Shown here one piece after another: positions 45,214-54,733 of a stretch of 64,000 nucleotides of DNA; within the stretch, counting starts at the first letter, position 1; each line of letters opens with the position of its first letter. Below the pieces are notes generated by a model. That model saw nothing but the letters and a program-made list of their open reading frames with translations, was not told the origin of the DNA and ran no database searches. This DNA is from JBFLVU01 sp964589625 (GTDB lineage: Bacteria; Acidobacteriota; UBA4820; DSQY01): positions 8,353-72,352 of the forward strand of contig CAZPSH010000014.1 in NCBI GenBank assembly GCA_964589625.1. Reading direction: 5' to 3'. A program made the translations under genes and the position numbers.

Positions 45214-45819
45214 ATGAACCCGCCCGAACCGGTCACAGGCGCGGTCCTCGCAGGAGGCCGCTCCAAGAGGATGGGCACAGACAAGCGCCTCCTCGTGCTG
45301 GAGGGAAGGACCCTGCTGGAGCGGGCCGTGGACCTCCTTGGCCCCCTCTGCGACGAGGTCCTCGTGGTGGCTCCGGACCCTCCTCCGATCCGGGTGGAGG
45401 CGCGGTTCGTGGCGGATCGGTTCCCGGGTCGGGGGCTTCTTTCGGGGATCCACGCGGCCCTCGAGGAGTCCCGGGGGCCGACGGTCCTCTGCATCCCGGT
45501 GGACACGCCCTTCCTGGATCTCCCGTGGCTCAAGCTCCTCCTGGGCCTCGGGCGTTCGGCAGGGACCCCGGTGGTGCCTTTGGTGGGCGGCCGGGTCCAT
45601 CCCATCCCCGGCTGTTACCCCAAATCGGCGGCGTCGGCCATCACCCAGACTCTGGACCGTGGGGAGTCCTCGGCGAGCCAGATTCTCCCCCGTTTGGGGA
45701 CGGTCTATGTGGGGGAGGAAGCCGCGGCGGGCGCGGGATGCGACCCGTCGGCCCTCCTCAACATCAACTCGCCCGAGGAGTGGCGCGCCGTGGCCGCGGC
45801 GGCGAGGTCCGGGAGATAG
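45214..45819 (+). CDS. mobA: Molybdenum cofactor guanylyltransferase-like protein
   Basis: 201 aa. N-terminal nucleotide-binding signature VLAGGRSKRMGTDKRLL, then DRFPGRGLLSGIHAAL and PVDTPFLDLPW. MobA attaches GMP to molybdopterin; other close relatives are NTP transferases of the same fold. Length and the GGRSxRMGxDK motif favour MobA. ATG 45214 is preceded by a poor ribosome site. Confidence 0.8.
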   Translation: MNPPEPVTGAVLAGGRSKRMGTDKRLLVLEGRTLLERAVDLLGPLCDEVLVVAPDPPPIRVEARFVADRFPGRGLLSGIHAALEESRGPTVLCIPVDTPFLDLPWLKLLLGLGRSAGTPVVPLVGGRVHPIPGCYPKSAASAITQTLDRGESSASQILPRLGTVYVGEEAAAGAGCDPSALLNINSPEEWRAVAAAARSGR

Positions 45820-45887
45820 CGCTACCGTCGGGAGGGGTCCCTTCCCCGACCCGGGTTCCCTCTTTCTCGGATTCCCCGTTTCTGTCG

Positions 45888-47600
45888 TCAGCCCGCCCGG
45901 TACGGGTAGTACTGGGGGGTCCACTGGGCCTTTCGGATGAGGCCGGCCAGCGGCTCCTCCTCCAGGCGGCGCCCCAGACCCGCCTCGCTGGCCACCCGGG
46001 CCACCGAAAGGGCCACGCGGAAGGCCACCTCGCGGATGTCTTTCATCTCCGGAAGGAGCAGGCCGCGGGCCTCCTGCTCGGGCGTCACCATCCCGCTGAT
46101 GGACTTGCTGGCGGCCAGGAACATGGCCTGCGTGACCCGAGTGGACTGCGCCACCAGGGCCCCCAGGCCCACGCCCGGAAAGACGTAGAGGTTGTTGCAC
46201 TGGGACGACTCGAAGGTCCGGCCCTCGAAGGTGAAGGGGTCGAAGGGGCTTCCCGTGGCCATGAGGCCCCGCCCGCCGGTGGCCCGGGCCACCTCCTCCG
46301 GCGTGCATTCGGACTTGGCCGTGGGGTTGGAGAGCGAGAGGACCACGGGACGCTCGGAGAAGGAGGCCACGGCTCGGAGGACCTCCTCGCCGAAAAGACC
46401 GCGCTTCGCCGTCACACCCACGATCACTGTGGGCCGGGCGTTTCGGATCACATCCATGAGGCCGACCTTGGAGGGGGAATCGAGTCTCCACCCCTCCACC
46501 GCGTCCCGCCGTTGGGCGAAGGGGACCTGGGGCCCCTCCAGTTTCGGCGTATCTTCAAGGAGCAGGCCTTCCACGTCCACGGCGAAGATCCGCCGCCGCA
46601 CCTCCTCGTCGGAGAGCCCCTGTTCCCGGAGGACGTCCCGGATCCGGCGGGCGGTCCCGGTCCCCGCCTGGCCCATTCCCACGATGAGAAAGCGCTGGTC
46701 CTCCATGCGTTCCTTCTTGATGCGCATGGCCGTCATGAGGGCCGCGAGGGAAACGGCGCCGGTCCCCTGGATGTCGTCGTTGAAGGAGAGGAGCCGCTCC
46801 CGGTAGCGGTCCAAAAGGAGAAAGGCCTTGTCCTTCGCGAAATCCTCCCACTGGAGGAGCGCGTTGGGGAAGTTCCGCCGGACGCCCAGGACGAATCGCT
46901 CCACGAAGTCCTCGTAGGCCTGGCCCGTGAGCCTCGGCTTCTGGAATCCGAGGTACAAGGGGTCCTTCAGGAGGCGCTCGTTGTTCGTGCCCACGTCGAG
47001 GCAGACGGGGAGGCATCCCGCCGGGTGGAGCCCCCCGGCGGCCACGTAGAGCGAGATCTTCCCCACGGGGATGGGCATGCCGTCGGAGCCCAGGTCCCCC
47101 AGCCCCAGGATGCGTTCTCCGTCGGTGACCACGATGAGGTAGATCTCCGGGCGGGAGACGCTCTGGAGGATAGAGTCGATGTTGCCGATGTTCTCCGGCG
47201 TGATGTACATGCCCCGGTATCGGCGCTGGATGTGGCTGGCCATGAGGCAGGCCTGGCCCACCGTCGGGGTGTAGACGATGGGGACCATCTCCTGCAAGTG
47301 GTCCACCACGACCTTGTAGAAGAGGGTCTCGTTTCGGTCCAGGAGCCCCTGGAGAAAGATGTAACGTTCGATGTCGCTGGGTTTCCGGGCGTAGTTCTCC
47401 ATGACCCGCTGGGCCTGCTGGTCCAGGGTCTGCACGGCGGAGCGCAGGTGCCCCTCGAGGGCGAGGCACTTCCTCTCCTCCAGATCGAAGGCCGAAGCCT
47501 TGTTCAAGAAGGCGTTGTTGATCAGCTGGCTGCCGCGGATCCGGACCTCGTAGTACTCCTCGCCCGTGAGGGCGTCCACCTTGATCGCGAAGTTCTTCAC
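45888..47600 (-). CDS. NAD-dependent malic enzyme
   Basis: 570 aa, the length of MaeA-type enzymes. Motifs VYTPTVGQAC (catalytic Tyr), VTDGERILGLGDLG, PVGKISLYVAAGG (Lys), FNDDIQGTGAVSLAAL and the NAD-binding FLIVGMGQAGTG are present. It decarboxylates malate to pyruvate with reduction of NAD(P)+, linking TCA and gluconeogenesis. ATG 47600 with GGAGGG upstream. Converges with mobA; no operon. Confidence 0.94.
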   Translation of the reverse strand: MKNFAIKVDALTGEEYYEVRIRGSQLINNAFLNKASAFDLEERKCLALEGHLRSAVQTLDQQAQRVMENYARKPSDIERYIFLQGLLDRNETLFYKVVVDHLQEMVPIVYTPTVGQACLMASHIQRRYRGMYITPENIGNIDSILQSVSRPEIYLIVVTDGERILGLGDLGSDGMPIPVGKISLYVAAGGLHPAGCLPVCLDVGTNNERLLKDPLYLGFQKPRLTGQAYEDFVERFVLGVRRNFPNALLQWEDFAKDKAFLLLDRYRERLLSFNDDIQGTGAVSLAALMTAMRIKKERMEDQRFLIVGMGQAGTGTARRIRDVLREQGLSDEEVRRRIFAVDVEGLLLEDTPKLEGPQVPFAQRRDAVEGWRLDSPSKVGLMDVIRNARPTVIVGVTAKRGLFGEEVLRAVASFSERPVVLSLSNPTAKSECTPEEVARATGGRGLMATGSPFDPFTFEGRTFESSQCNNLYVFPGVGLGALVAQSTRVTQAMFLAASKSISGMVTPEQEARGLLLPEMKDIREVAFRVALSVARVASEAGLGRRLEEEPLAGLIRKAQWTPQYYPYRAG

Positions 47601-47833
47601 GAAACCCTCCCATCATCGAGGGGCGGAGTATACTCCCCAATTCCCACGACGCGAAACCCGGTCGGAGACCGCGAGCCCCGAGTGGCTCAACCGGCGCACC
47701 GGGAGCCGGAGCGTACCGGCCAACGCGTGTGCGCCCGATCCGGGCCTCCCGGGCCGCGCCGGTGGTGCGGCGCCCGTCTCGCGTGCCTCGGGAGGCCTCT
47801 CTCTCCGCCGCATCGCACGAGCCTGACCGAGGG
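47601..47833. other. Intergenic region between malic enzyme and EamA genes
   Basis: 233 bases. No clear promoter pair or gene. It must contain the malic enzyme promoter. Confidence 0.4.
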
Positions 47834-48721
47834 TCAGACGCGCGGGGCTGCCCTCCCGAGGACCAGGAGGACCCCCGCCGCCACGAAAGCCGCGCCGAAG
47901 TAGAACCTGGGGCCGGGGATCTCGGCGAAGAGCAGGGCCGCGAGGAGCGTTGAGACCACCGGTTCCACGAGGATGGAGAGGTTCACCCGGTAGGACTCCA
48001 TATGGCGGATGGCGTAGTTCACGAGGGAGTGGCCGAGGGCCGAGGGAAAGAGCGCCAGGAGCCCGAACATGAGCCAGGTTCGCCCGTCGAAGCCCGAAAA
48101 GGGCGTCCCCGCCGCCGCCCCCGCGGCCCCCAGGAAGAGCGCGCAGGTCCCGTAGACCGACACGAGGTAGGAGGGGAGGGGGAGGCTCTCCCTCAAATGG
48201 CGCCCCACCGTAAAGTAGGCCGCCGCCGCCATGCCCGACAGGAGGGCGAGGAGGTCGCCCGCGAGCCGCGTCCCCCCGTGGCCCAGGTCCCCCCAGGCGA
48301 TGAGGGCAATGCCCGCCAGCGAGAGGGCGATGGCCCCGGCGTCGCGGCGTGGCACGCGCTCCTTCAGGAAAAAGGCCCCGAGGAGGGCGGCCCACACGGG
48401 CTGGGCCGACATGACCAGGAGCGAGGAGGCGACGGTGGTGAGCTGGATGGAGCCGATCCAGCAGGTGAAGTGGACCGCCAGGATGAGCCCCGCCCCCGCC
48501 GTGTAGGGCCACAGGCGTCCTCCGGGCACGGCCGTGGCCGGGGGGGCTTCCCTGCCCCCAAAGGCCATGACCGGCGTCAGGAGGAGGGTCGCGAGGGCCA
48601 TGCGCCAGAAGGCGATGGACAGGGCGGGGGCGTCGCAGTAGCGGACCAGGATGGCGGCGAAGGAGAGGCACGCGAGACCGAGGGCGAGGACGAGCCGAAT
48701 GCGGGTGTGCGAAGCGGTCAC
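47834..48721 (-). CDS. EamA/DMT-superfamily transporter
   Basis: 295 aa with ten predicted helices in two EamA repeats (starting about residue 10 and 150). Conserved pieces include SIAFWRMALATLLL, ASSLLVMSAQPVWAALLGA and LFPSALGHSLVNYAIRHME. Members export metabolites such as amino acids or drugs. Substrate not inferable. It ends 9 bases after slt in the same direction. Confidence 0.85.
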   Translation of the reverse strand: MTASHTRIRLVLALGLACLSFAAILVRYCDAPALSIAFWRMALATLLLTPVMAFGGREAPPATAVPGGRLWPYTAGAGLILAVHFTCWIGSIQLTTVASSLLVMSAQPVWAALLGAFFLKERVPRRDAGAIALSLAGIALIAWGDLGHGGTRLAGDLLALLSGMAAAAYFTVGRHLRESLPLPSYLVSVYGTCALFLGAAGAAAGTPFSGFDGRTWLMFGLLALFPSALGHSLVNYAIRHMESYRVNLSILVEPVVSTLLAALLFAEIPGPRFYFGAAFVAAGVLLVLGRAAPRV

Positions 48722-48730
48722 CGTCGGCCC

Positions 48731-50857
48731 CTACGGACAGAGGAGCGCGGGCGTGGGGGAGTAGTAGGCGCGCTCTTGAACCGGAATGGACTCGCACTCC
48801 TTCCACTCCGGGTAAATGCGGCCGTACTCCCAGAGGTTCAAGAGGATCCGGCGGATGTAGGAGCGCGTCTCCCGGAAGGGGATGGATTCGATCCAGAGGT
48901 CCGCCTCGAGGGGGGCGCCCGGGCGCGAAGTCCACTCGTCGGCGCGTCTCGGCCCCGCGTTGTAAGCGGCCAGCGCCACGTGGGGACGGCCCCTGTACCG
49001 TTTGAGCATGGAGGCGAGGTAGAAGGAGCCGGCGCGGACGTTCCACTCGGGATCGCAGGCGCGCTCTGGAGTGAAGGCCTGAAGCCCGGCGGAGGCGGCC
49101 ACGGATCGGGCCGTCGGGGGCATCAACTGCATGAGTCCCAGGGCCCCCGAGCGCGAGACGGCGGCGGGGTCCCACAGGCTCTCCTGGCGGACCACCGAGC
49201 AGACGAAGAGGGGGGGGAGCCCCGATTCCCGGGAGGCCGCGCGGACGGCTTCGGGATGGGAGATGGGATAGATGACCCTCCAGACGGCATCGGGCGTCTG
49301 GAGCCCCGCCACCGAATAGGCCAGCGGATAGGCCTTTCTCGCCTCGAGGATCGCTCCCGAGATATCCCCCGCTTCCGTTCGCGCCCGCGCCAGGGCCCAG
49401 GCGACGAGGGGGGAGGGGTCGCCCGGGATGGCGCGCCACTCGGCGGCGGCCTCGTCGTAGAGGCCCGCGTCGAAGAGGAGCCGGCCCTTCCCCTCGTGGG
49501 TCGCGGGGGAGGGTTCGGGAAGCGGAAGGGCTGGATCGGGCGCGGCGGCGGGGGGGAACCCCTGCCGGAGGCGGTACCCGAAATAGCCGAAGGTGTCGTG
49601 GTGCTCGATCTCCTGCCGGAAGGCGGCGAGCTGGTCTGGGTCCGTTACCCTCCCGAGGCGCAGCAGGCAGTACACCGCGGCGAGGCGGTCGTCGGACCTC
49701 GCCGGAAGGCCGCTCGCCATGGCCCGCCACAAAGATTCGGCCTCACGGCGGCGCCCCGACGTCCACCGCGCCCACGCCGCGTCGTAGAGGACCTCGGCCA
49801 GGTCCGGACTCGAATGGTCCGCGCACAGCCCCTTGGCGGCGAGGTCCAGGGCCCGCGTCTCGGCCCTCCGGGCCAGGCGCAGTTTTACCAAGGCGAACAC
49901 GGCCCGGTCCCTCCAGGGGGCGTCGCAGGGCAGGGCGAGGACGGAGGCCTCCAGGTCCCGAAGGGCCTTTTCCGAGAGGGAGCACCGGGAGGCGACGAGG
50001 GCCATCCGGACCACGGCGGCCTGGGCCGTTTCGGGCGCCTCGGCGGCCCGGCCGTAGTGGGAGAAGGCCTCTGCTGGCCGCCCCCTCAGCTCCTCCCAGC
50101 GGCCCATCAGGAGCGTGCGTTCGGCCTCCTGGGCGGGTGTGGCGGGACGGACCAGGGGAAGTTCCCGGGCCATCAAGGAGGCCAGCTTGGCCGCGGCGGC
50201 CTCGCCCAGGCGGCGAAGGAGGGCGTCGGGCGGGGCCGAAGCGGCGGCGGGCGCGAGATCGGGCCGAGAGGCAAGGAAATCGGTGGCGGGCCCCGGGCCG
50301 GGAAAACGAATCCACAAGTCCAAAGCCACCTCGCGGGCCTCCTCCACGCGCCCCGCGCCGGAAAGGGCCTGGGCCAGGGCGGCCCCGTTCTCCGGGAGGT
50401 CGGGGGAGGACCGCCACAACGCCTTGGCGTAGAGGACCGCCTCCTCGGGAGGTCTCCCTCGGGCCGCCTCCAGGAGTGCGGCGGCGGCCTCGTGGCGGAA
50501 GGAGGGCTCGGGGAGGACGTCGAAGAGGCGCCTCCAGAGGGGAATCGCCTCGGCGGCGCGGCCGGCTTCGCGCAGGGCGCGCGCGCGCCATCCCGCCGCG
50601 AACTCCCAGAGCGGATGGCCTTCGAAGGCGGGGTCCGAGAGGAGGGCGATGGCCTCCTCCCGCTTGCCCTCGAGAAGGAGCCGCCGGCCCTCGGAGAGCA
50701 GCCGGGGCGCCCCGTCCCCCGGAGCGAGTTCCGCGGCCTGGGCCGCCGCGGCGCCCGTGGGCGCGGCGGCCTCCTGTCCGGAGGCCCTCGCGGCGGGGAT
50801 CAGGAGGACGAAAAGGACGAGGCTACTGGCCCAGGAGCGAAGGGTCGCCGTTCGCAA
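48731..50857 (-). CDS. Soluble lytic murein transglycosylase-like protein
   Basis: About 708 aa. Signal peptide (LVLFVLLIPAARASG), a long superhelical N-terminal part of repeat helices (about 60-520) and a C-terminal SLT domain (about 570-690) with catalytic Glu in SVVRQESLWDP, then GLMQLMPPTA and AAYNAGP. It cleaves peptidoglycan in the periplasm with 1,6-anhydromuramyl products. The start is uncertain: TTG 50857 is the best match to the signal peptide and overlaps the upstream gene by 35 bases; no ribosome site is clear. Longer forms from 50947 are open. Confidence 0.8.
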   Translation of the reverse strand: MRTATLRSWASSLVLFVLLIPAARASGQEAAAPTGAAAAQAAELAPGDGAPRLLSEGRRLLLEGKREEAIALLSDPAFEGHPLWEFAAGWRARALREAGRAAEAIPLWRRLFDVLPEPSFRHEAAAALLEAARGRPPEEAVLYAKALWRSSPDLPENGAALAQALSGAGRVEEAREVALDLWIRFPGPGPATDFLASRPDLAPAAASAPPDALLRRLGEAAAAKLASLMARELPLVRPATPAQEAERTLLMGRWEELRGRPAEAFSHYGRAAEAPETAQAAVVRMALVASRCSLSEKALRDLEASVLALPCDAPWRDRAVFALVKLRLARRAETRALDLAAKGLCADHSSPDLAEVLYDAAWARWTSGRRREAESLWRAMASGLPARSDDRLAAVYCLLRLGRVTDPDQLAAFRQEIEHHDTFGYFGYRLRQGFPPAAAPDPALPLPEPSPATHEGKGRLLFDAGLYDEAAAEWRAIPGDPSPLVAWALARARTEAGDISGAILEARKAYPLAYSVAGLQTPDAVWRVIYPISHPEAVRAASRESGLPPLFVCSVVRQESLWDPAAVSRSGALGLMQLMPPTARSVAASAGLQAFTPERACDPEWNVRAGSFYLASMLKRYRGRPHVALAAYNAGPRRADEWTSRPGAPLEADLWIESIPFRETRSYIRRILLNLWEYGRIYPEWKECESIPVQERAYYSPTPALLCP

Positions 50858-52103
50858 GGTACTTGACCAGGGCCTTCCCAAAGTAGTCCCGGCTGCGGAT
50901 CGAAGGCTTCTGGAATCGGTTGTGGAAGGCCTCGCGGCTCCGCTCAATGTCGTCCCTCAGGAGGGCGTACAGGTTCGACTGCCTCCGCCCCTGGTCCATT
51001 TCCTTGGGATGGTAGAGGGCGATCTCCTGGACGAGGAGTTTTGCGAAGCGCTCGGCGTCCGAGTGGAGGCGCTCCTCCCCCGGTGGAATGGGCTCTTCGG
51101 CGGGCGGCGGGGGCTCCGGGGCCGCCACCTCGGCCTCCTCGGGCTCGGCGGGCCTCACGTAGTCGCCCGACTCCAGTTCCACGGGCGTGGCCTCGTGGGC
51201 GCGGGGCGGCGGAGCCAGGGCCTCCGGAGGGATCTCGGTCATCACCGTCTGGGCCGTGGGCAGCTCCTCGGGCTCCCTGGCGGAGGCGGCGAGCGTCCCT
51301 GTGTCTTCGAAGAGCAAACTCGCGTCCTCCTGCGGGGCCGGAAGGGGCGCCGACCCGGGGAGGATGATGTCCTGATTTTCCAGGACGGGCGGCAGGGGGT
51401 CCCGCTTGGGGCGCAGGGGGAAGATGTCGATGGCCAGGGAAGCCACCCTCATCAGGAGGTCGATGCTGTAGTGGTCGAGCTTTCCGTCGGCCCCCGAGTC
51501 GGCATAGAGAAAGGCCAGGACCTTCCCCTTGAGAAGGAGGGGGGAGATGAGGCTCCGCCGGACGGGGCTGTCGTCGGGGATGAAGCCGGGACGGGCGTTG
51601 TCCAGGAGCATGCGGGACCGGGAGTTCACAACCGTGGTCAGGAGGGGGTCCTTGTCCATCCCGGCCCGCCAGCGCTTGGCCTCGTCGGGCTTGTCGAAGC
51701 CGAAGGCGTTCCACGCTTGGGCCGCCTCGTTCCGCACGACGAAGAGGACGGCCCGATGGGCGTAATTCTCCACGCCCTTGAGGAGCGCGTTGAGGACCTC
51801 GGCCTGTCCGGCGGCGAATTCGATGGAGGCCGCGTGGTACAGGAGGAGGTTGTTCAGGGCGGGGGCGGGCGGGGCCGCGGGGGCGGCGGGAGTCGGCTCC
51901 GGCTCGAGGGCCGGCTCCGGGGCGGGGGCGGCCTCGGGTTCCGGGAGGGAGGCCAGGACCGCGCGCGCCAGCTTGTCCGCGTCGGGCATCTGGGGAACCG
52001 CGAGCACCAGGTCCTGCAGCATGCTTTTCAAGTTGTCCAGGTTGTTCCGCACTTTGGCGAACTGGTCCGCAAGCACCTTGGCGACGAGTTCTTCCTGGCT
52101 CAT
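50823..52103 (-). CDS. Hypothetical protein with GAF-like core, 426 aa
   Basis: N-terminal coiled-coil-like helix (about 1-45), an Ala/Pro-rich linker (about 50-80), a middle domain resembling a GAF fold (about 85-230; HRAVLFVVRNEAAQAWNAFG, ISPLLLKGKVLAFLYADS), a long Ala/Pro/Glu linker, and a C-terminal helix-rich region (about 345-426) containing DYFGKALVKYL. I do not recognise the family. A signalling or regulatory role is possible. It overlaps slt. Confidence 0.65.
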   Translation of the reverse strand: MSQEELVAKVLADQFAKVRNNLDNLKSMLQDLVLAVPQMPDADKLARAVLASLPEPEAAPAPEPALEPEPTPAAPAAPPAPALNNLLLYHAASIEFAAGQAEVLNALLKGVENYAHRAVLFVVRNEAAQAWNAFGFDKPDEAKRWRAGMDKDPLLTTVVNSRSRMLLDNARPGFIPDDSPVRRSLISPLLLKGKVLAFLYADSGADGKLDHYSIDLLMRVASLAIDIFPLRPKRDPLPPVLENQDIILPGSAPLPAPQEDASLLFEDTGTLAASAREPEELPTAQTVMTEIPPEALAPPPRAHEATPVELESGDYVRPAEPEEAEVAAPEPPPPAEEPIPPGEERLHSDAERFAKLLVQEIALYHPKEMDQGRRQSNLYALLRDDIERSREAFHNRFQKPSIRSRDYFGKALVKYLANGDPSLLGQ

Positions 52104-52167
52104 GATGCCCCCTTGTCCATTGCGCGTTTCGGCTTCCCAGCCAGTGTAGTTTCGAGGTCCGACCCTG

Positions 52168-53205
52168 TCAAGGCGACGGGGGAAACAGGTCTCCCTGGCC
52201 GGCGCCCCCGATCCACGGGCGCCCCAGGTGGTCGCAGGCCCTCTGGGTGACCGTGCGCCCGCGCGGCGTCCGGTCCAGGAACCCGATCTGGAGCAGGTAA
52301 GGCTCGTAGATCTCCTCGATGGTGTCCTTCTCCTCCCCGAGGGAGGCGGCGATGGTGTTGAGCCCCACGGGCCCGCCCGAGTACTTGTCGAGGATCGTCA
52401 AAAGGATGCGCCGGTCCAGGTCGTCCAGCCCGAAGCGGTCCACCTCGAGGCGCTCCAGGCTGTCGGAGGCCAACGCCTTCGTCACGGCCCCGTCGGCGAG
52501 GATCTCCGCGAAATCCCGCACGCGCCGCAGGAGCCGGTTGGCCACCCGGGGCGTACCCCGGGAGCGCCGGGCGATCTCCTCCGCCGCGTCCGTCTCCGTG
52601 GGGACGGCCAGCAGGCGCGCCGAGCGCTCCACGATGCGGCGCAGGTCCGCCACCTCGTAGAAGTCCATGTGGAAGGTGATGCCGAAGCGATTCCTGAGGG
52701 GCGCCGTGAGCAGACCGATGCGCGTCGTAGCGCCCACCAGGGTGAAGGGCTGGAGGGCGAGGGAGAGGGTTCGGGCGGAGGGGCCCTGGCCCACCAGGAT
52801 GTCGAGCTTGAAGTCCTCCATGGCCGGGTAGAGGATCTCCTCCACGGCCGCGGGCAGACGGTGGATCTCGTCGATGAACAGGATGTCCCGGGGCTCGAGG
52901 TTGGTAAGGACGGCCGCCAGGTCCCCCGCCTTCTCGATGAGGGGCCCCGCGGTGGCCCGCACGTTCACGCCCAGCTCGGAGCCGACGATGTGGGCAAGCG
53001 TCGTCTTGCCCAGCCCCGGCGGGCCATAGAGCAGGACGTGGTCCAGGGCCTCCCCGCGGCGGCGGGCCGCCTCCAGGAAGACCGAGAGGTTCTCGGTCAC
53101 CTTGGGCTGGCCCACGTACTCGGCCAGCTTCCGGGGCCTCAGGGCCTGTTCCCACTGCCGCTCCAGAGGGTCCGAGATGCCCTGGACCAGCCTCTCGTCG
53201 GTCAT
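52168..53205 (-). CDS. ruvB: Holliday junction branch migration helicase RuvB
   Basis: 345 aa. Walker A GPPGLGKTTLA, Walker B ILFIDEIHRL, sensor 1 GATTRIGLLTAPLRNRFG, Arg finger region and winged-helix domain (GGPVGLNTIAASLGEE) are complete. RuvB hexamers drive branch migration with RuvA. RuvA and RuvC are not next to it. The ATG overlaps the preceding pseudogene stop by 4 bases. Confidence 0.97.
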   Translation of the reverse strand: MTDERLVQGISDPLERQWEQALRPRKLAEYVGQPKVTENLSVFLEAARRRGEALDHVLLYGPPGLGKTTLAHIVGSELGVNVRATAGPLIEKAGDLAAVLTNLEPRDILFIDEIHRLPAAVEEILYPAMEDFKLDILVGQGPSARTLSLALQPFTLVGATTRIGLLTAPLRNRFGITFHMDFYEVADLRRIVERSARLLAVPTETDAAEEIARRSRGTPRVANRLLRRVRDFAEILADGAVTKALASDSLERLEVDRFGLDDLDRRILLTILDKYSGGPVGLNTIAASLGEEKDTIEEIYEPYLLQIGFLDRTPRGRTVTQRACDHLGRPWIGGAGQGDLFPPSP

Positions 53206-53870
53206 GCGCGCTCCCCCAGGACTTCCACGAGGCGCCTGAAGTCACCGGGCCCATTGTACACGTGCGGGCTCAGGCGTACCCGCCCCATCCGGAAGGACGT
53301 GGAGATCCCGGCCGCGGCCAGCCGCGCGTGGTCCTCCTGCGGGCGGGGCGTTTCGAGCAGGAGGATGGAAGAGGGCCGGAGCGGGTCGGCGGGACAGAGG
53401 ACGGGGACTCCGGCGCGGGACAGCTCCTCGCGGAGGAGGCCGGTCACGTAGGCCATCCTCTGGGTCCGGCCAGCCACTTCACCGCCTGGAAGGCGAAAAA
53501 GTCCACCTCCGTTTGCCGCAGGTCCGGGTCCCAGACCCCGGCCCCCTGCATGCCGTCCACGAGGACGAACTCCACGCCGGCGGCCTTGAGGTCCCGGGCC
53601 AAGCCCACGAGATCCATGCGGTACCCGGTGCAGAAGGAGACCCACGAGAAGGCGGCCGCGCGGAGCGGCGGCGTCGTAGAGGACCTCCGGGTCCTCCTCC
53701 GAGGCCCGCCGGGCGAACTCGGCCACGGCGTGCGCCACGGGCGCCGGCAGGGGCTGAACGGAGGCGTTGTTGAGGTAGGTCCGCCGGGAGAGGAGGGGAT
53801 ACTGCTCCCGAAGGCGGTCCCAGAAAGGGTCCTGGGGGTCGAGGACCGTGACGGGCGCCGGTCCGTTCAT
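53202..53870 (-). pseudogene. Class V aminotransferase remnant with two frame-breaking deletions
   Basis: Frame A encodes the N-terminus (53870 to about 53672; YLNNASVQPLPAPVAHAV) and the C-terminus (about 53462 to 53202; MAYVTGLLREELSRAG). Between them another frame encodes RAAAFSWVSFCTGYRMDL and VDFFAFQAVKWLAG, holding the PLP-lysine (codon 53477-53479). The remaining 222 codons compare with about 370-400 in whole family members, so two internal blocks (about 100 and 80 residues) appear lost. The stop still overlaps the ruvB start. Assembly error is possible. Confidence 0.8.
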
Positions 53871-54628
53871 TGAAACAGCAATCCCAGGAGTCCTTTCTCC
53901 TGGGTCACGGGCCGGGGGAAGGCGGTGGGTGCCCCTTCGAAGCCGTCCACCTTCAAGGTGATCGTGATGTGGCGCACCTTTTCCTTCTCGTCCCGGGTTT
54001 CCCTCCGCTCGATCTCGGCCTTCACCACCTTGAAGGGGGTCTCGTCCGAGAGCCAGTAGGTCCCCGTCTCCACAACCTTGTAGTGCTCGCCCAGAAAGGA
54101 CGTCTCGGTGGTCGTCGCGAGCCGCACCTTCTTGCAGGCGTAGGTCTTGCCCCGGAGGGTCACGGCGGCCTCTTTGCCCAGGTCTTCGGCGGTTCGGGAA
54201 GTCTTCACGTCCGCCGCCTGCCGGTGGAGGAACCCGAGGGCGCCGTCGGAGAGGCGGAAGGTCTCGCGGTCCTTTTTCGCGTACGCCACCTCCTGCGCCT
54301 TGAGGAAGGGGTTGAGGGCCTCCTCGGGCGCCGGGGCGGCCTTCAGGAGCAGGCGGAGCGTTCCGTCGGAATTGCCGGCGAATTTCGTGGGGCCCGCCTC
54401 CACGTATACGTGGGGGACGTTCTCCCGGGTCTCCTTCCCCGTCACGGCGAGGTTGAAGGGACGGCGTTTCGTCCAGTCACTCCCCCGGGTCTCGATGCGG
54501 TACTTGGCCCACGATCCGGGGGCGGGCGGGGCGGAGAGGAAGGTACTCAGCTCCTGGGCGCCCGTGGCGAAGGCCAGGACCAGGGCGGCCAGGGCGAAGA
54601 AGACGTTCCTGAGACGGAATTGCGCCAC
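53867..54628 (-). CDS. Exported protein of unknown function, 253 aa
   Basis: GTG 54628 after GGGAGG. N-terminal signal peptide (about 8-25; VFFALAALVLAFATGA), no membrane domain afterward, beta-rich mature part with basic and acidic patches (WTKRRPFNLAVTGKE, GEHYKVVETGTYWLSDETPF). No family recognised; the shape is like a periplasmic or outer-membrane-lipoprotein-associated protein. The stop overlaps the pseudogene start, so it probably leads that operon (ruvB last). Confidence 0.65.
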   Translation of the reverse strand: MAQFRLRNVFFALAALVLAFATGAQELSTFLSAPPAPGSWAKYRIETRGSDWTKRRPFNLAVTGKETRENVPHVYVEAGPTKFAGNSDGTLRLLLKAAPAPEEALNPFLKAQEVAYAKKDRETFRLSDGALGFLHRQAADVKTSRTAEDLGKEAAVTLRGKTYACKKVRLATTTETSFLGEHYKVVETGTYWLSDETPFKVVKAEIERRETRDEKEKVRHITITLKVDGFEGAPTAFPRPVTQEKGLLGLLFQ

Positions 54629-54679
54629 GGTCGCCTCCCACCCAAGGATAGCGCAGGGTCCCGCCTCCGTCAAAGCCCC

Positions 54680-54708
54680 TTGAACCGGGGTTTCCAAGGT
54701 GCTATAAG
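54680..54708 (+). promoter_or_regulatory. Promoter of the hrcA-grpE-dnaK-dnaJ operon
   Basis: TTGAAC (54680-54685), 17-base spacer, TATAAG (54703-54708). Start expected near 54715, giving a short leader that still includes the GGAGG site for GTG 54734. No CIRCE repeat (TTAGCACTC-N9-GAGTGCTAA) is found around it. Confidence 0.65.
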
Positions 54709-54733
54709 CATGGGGATGACGGAGGTCACCGGC

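Noticed and set aside
53202..53870. Selenocysteine readthrough to restore the aminotransferase
   Set aside because: The breaks are frame shifts with missing blocks, not in-frame UGA codons.
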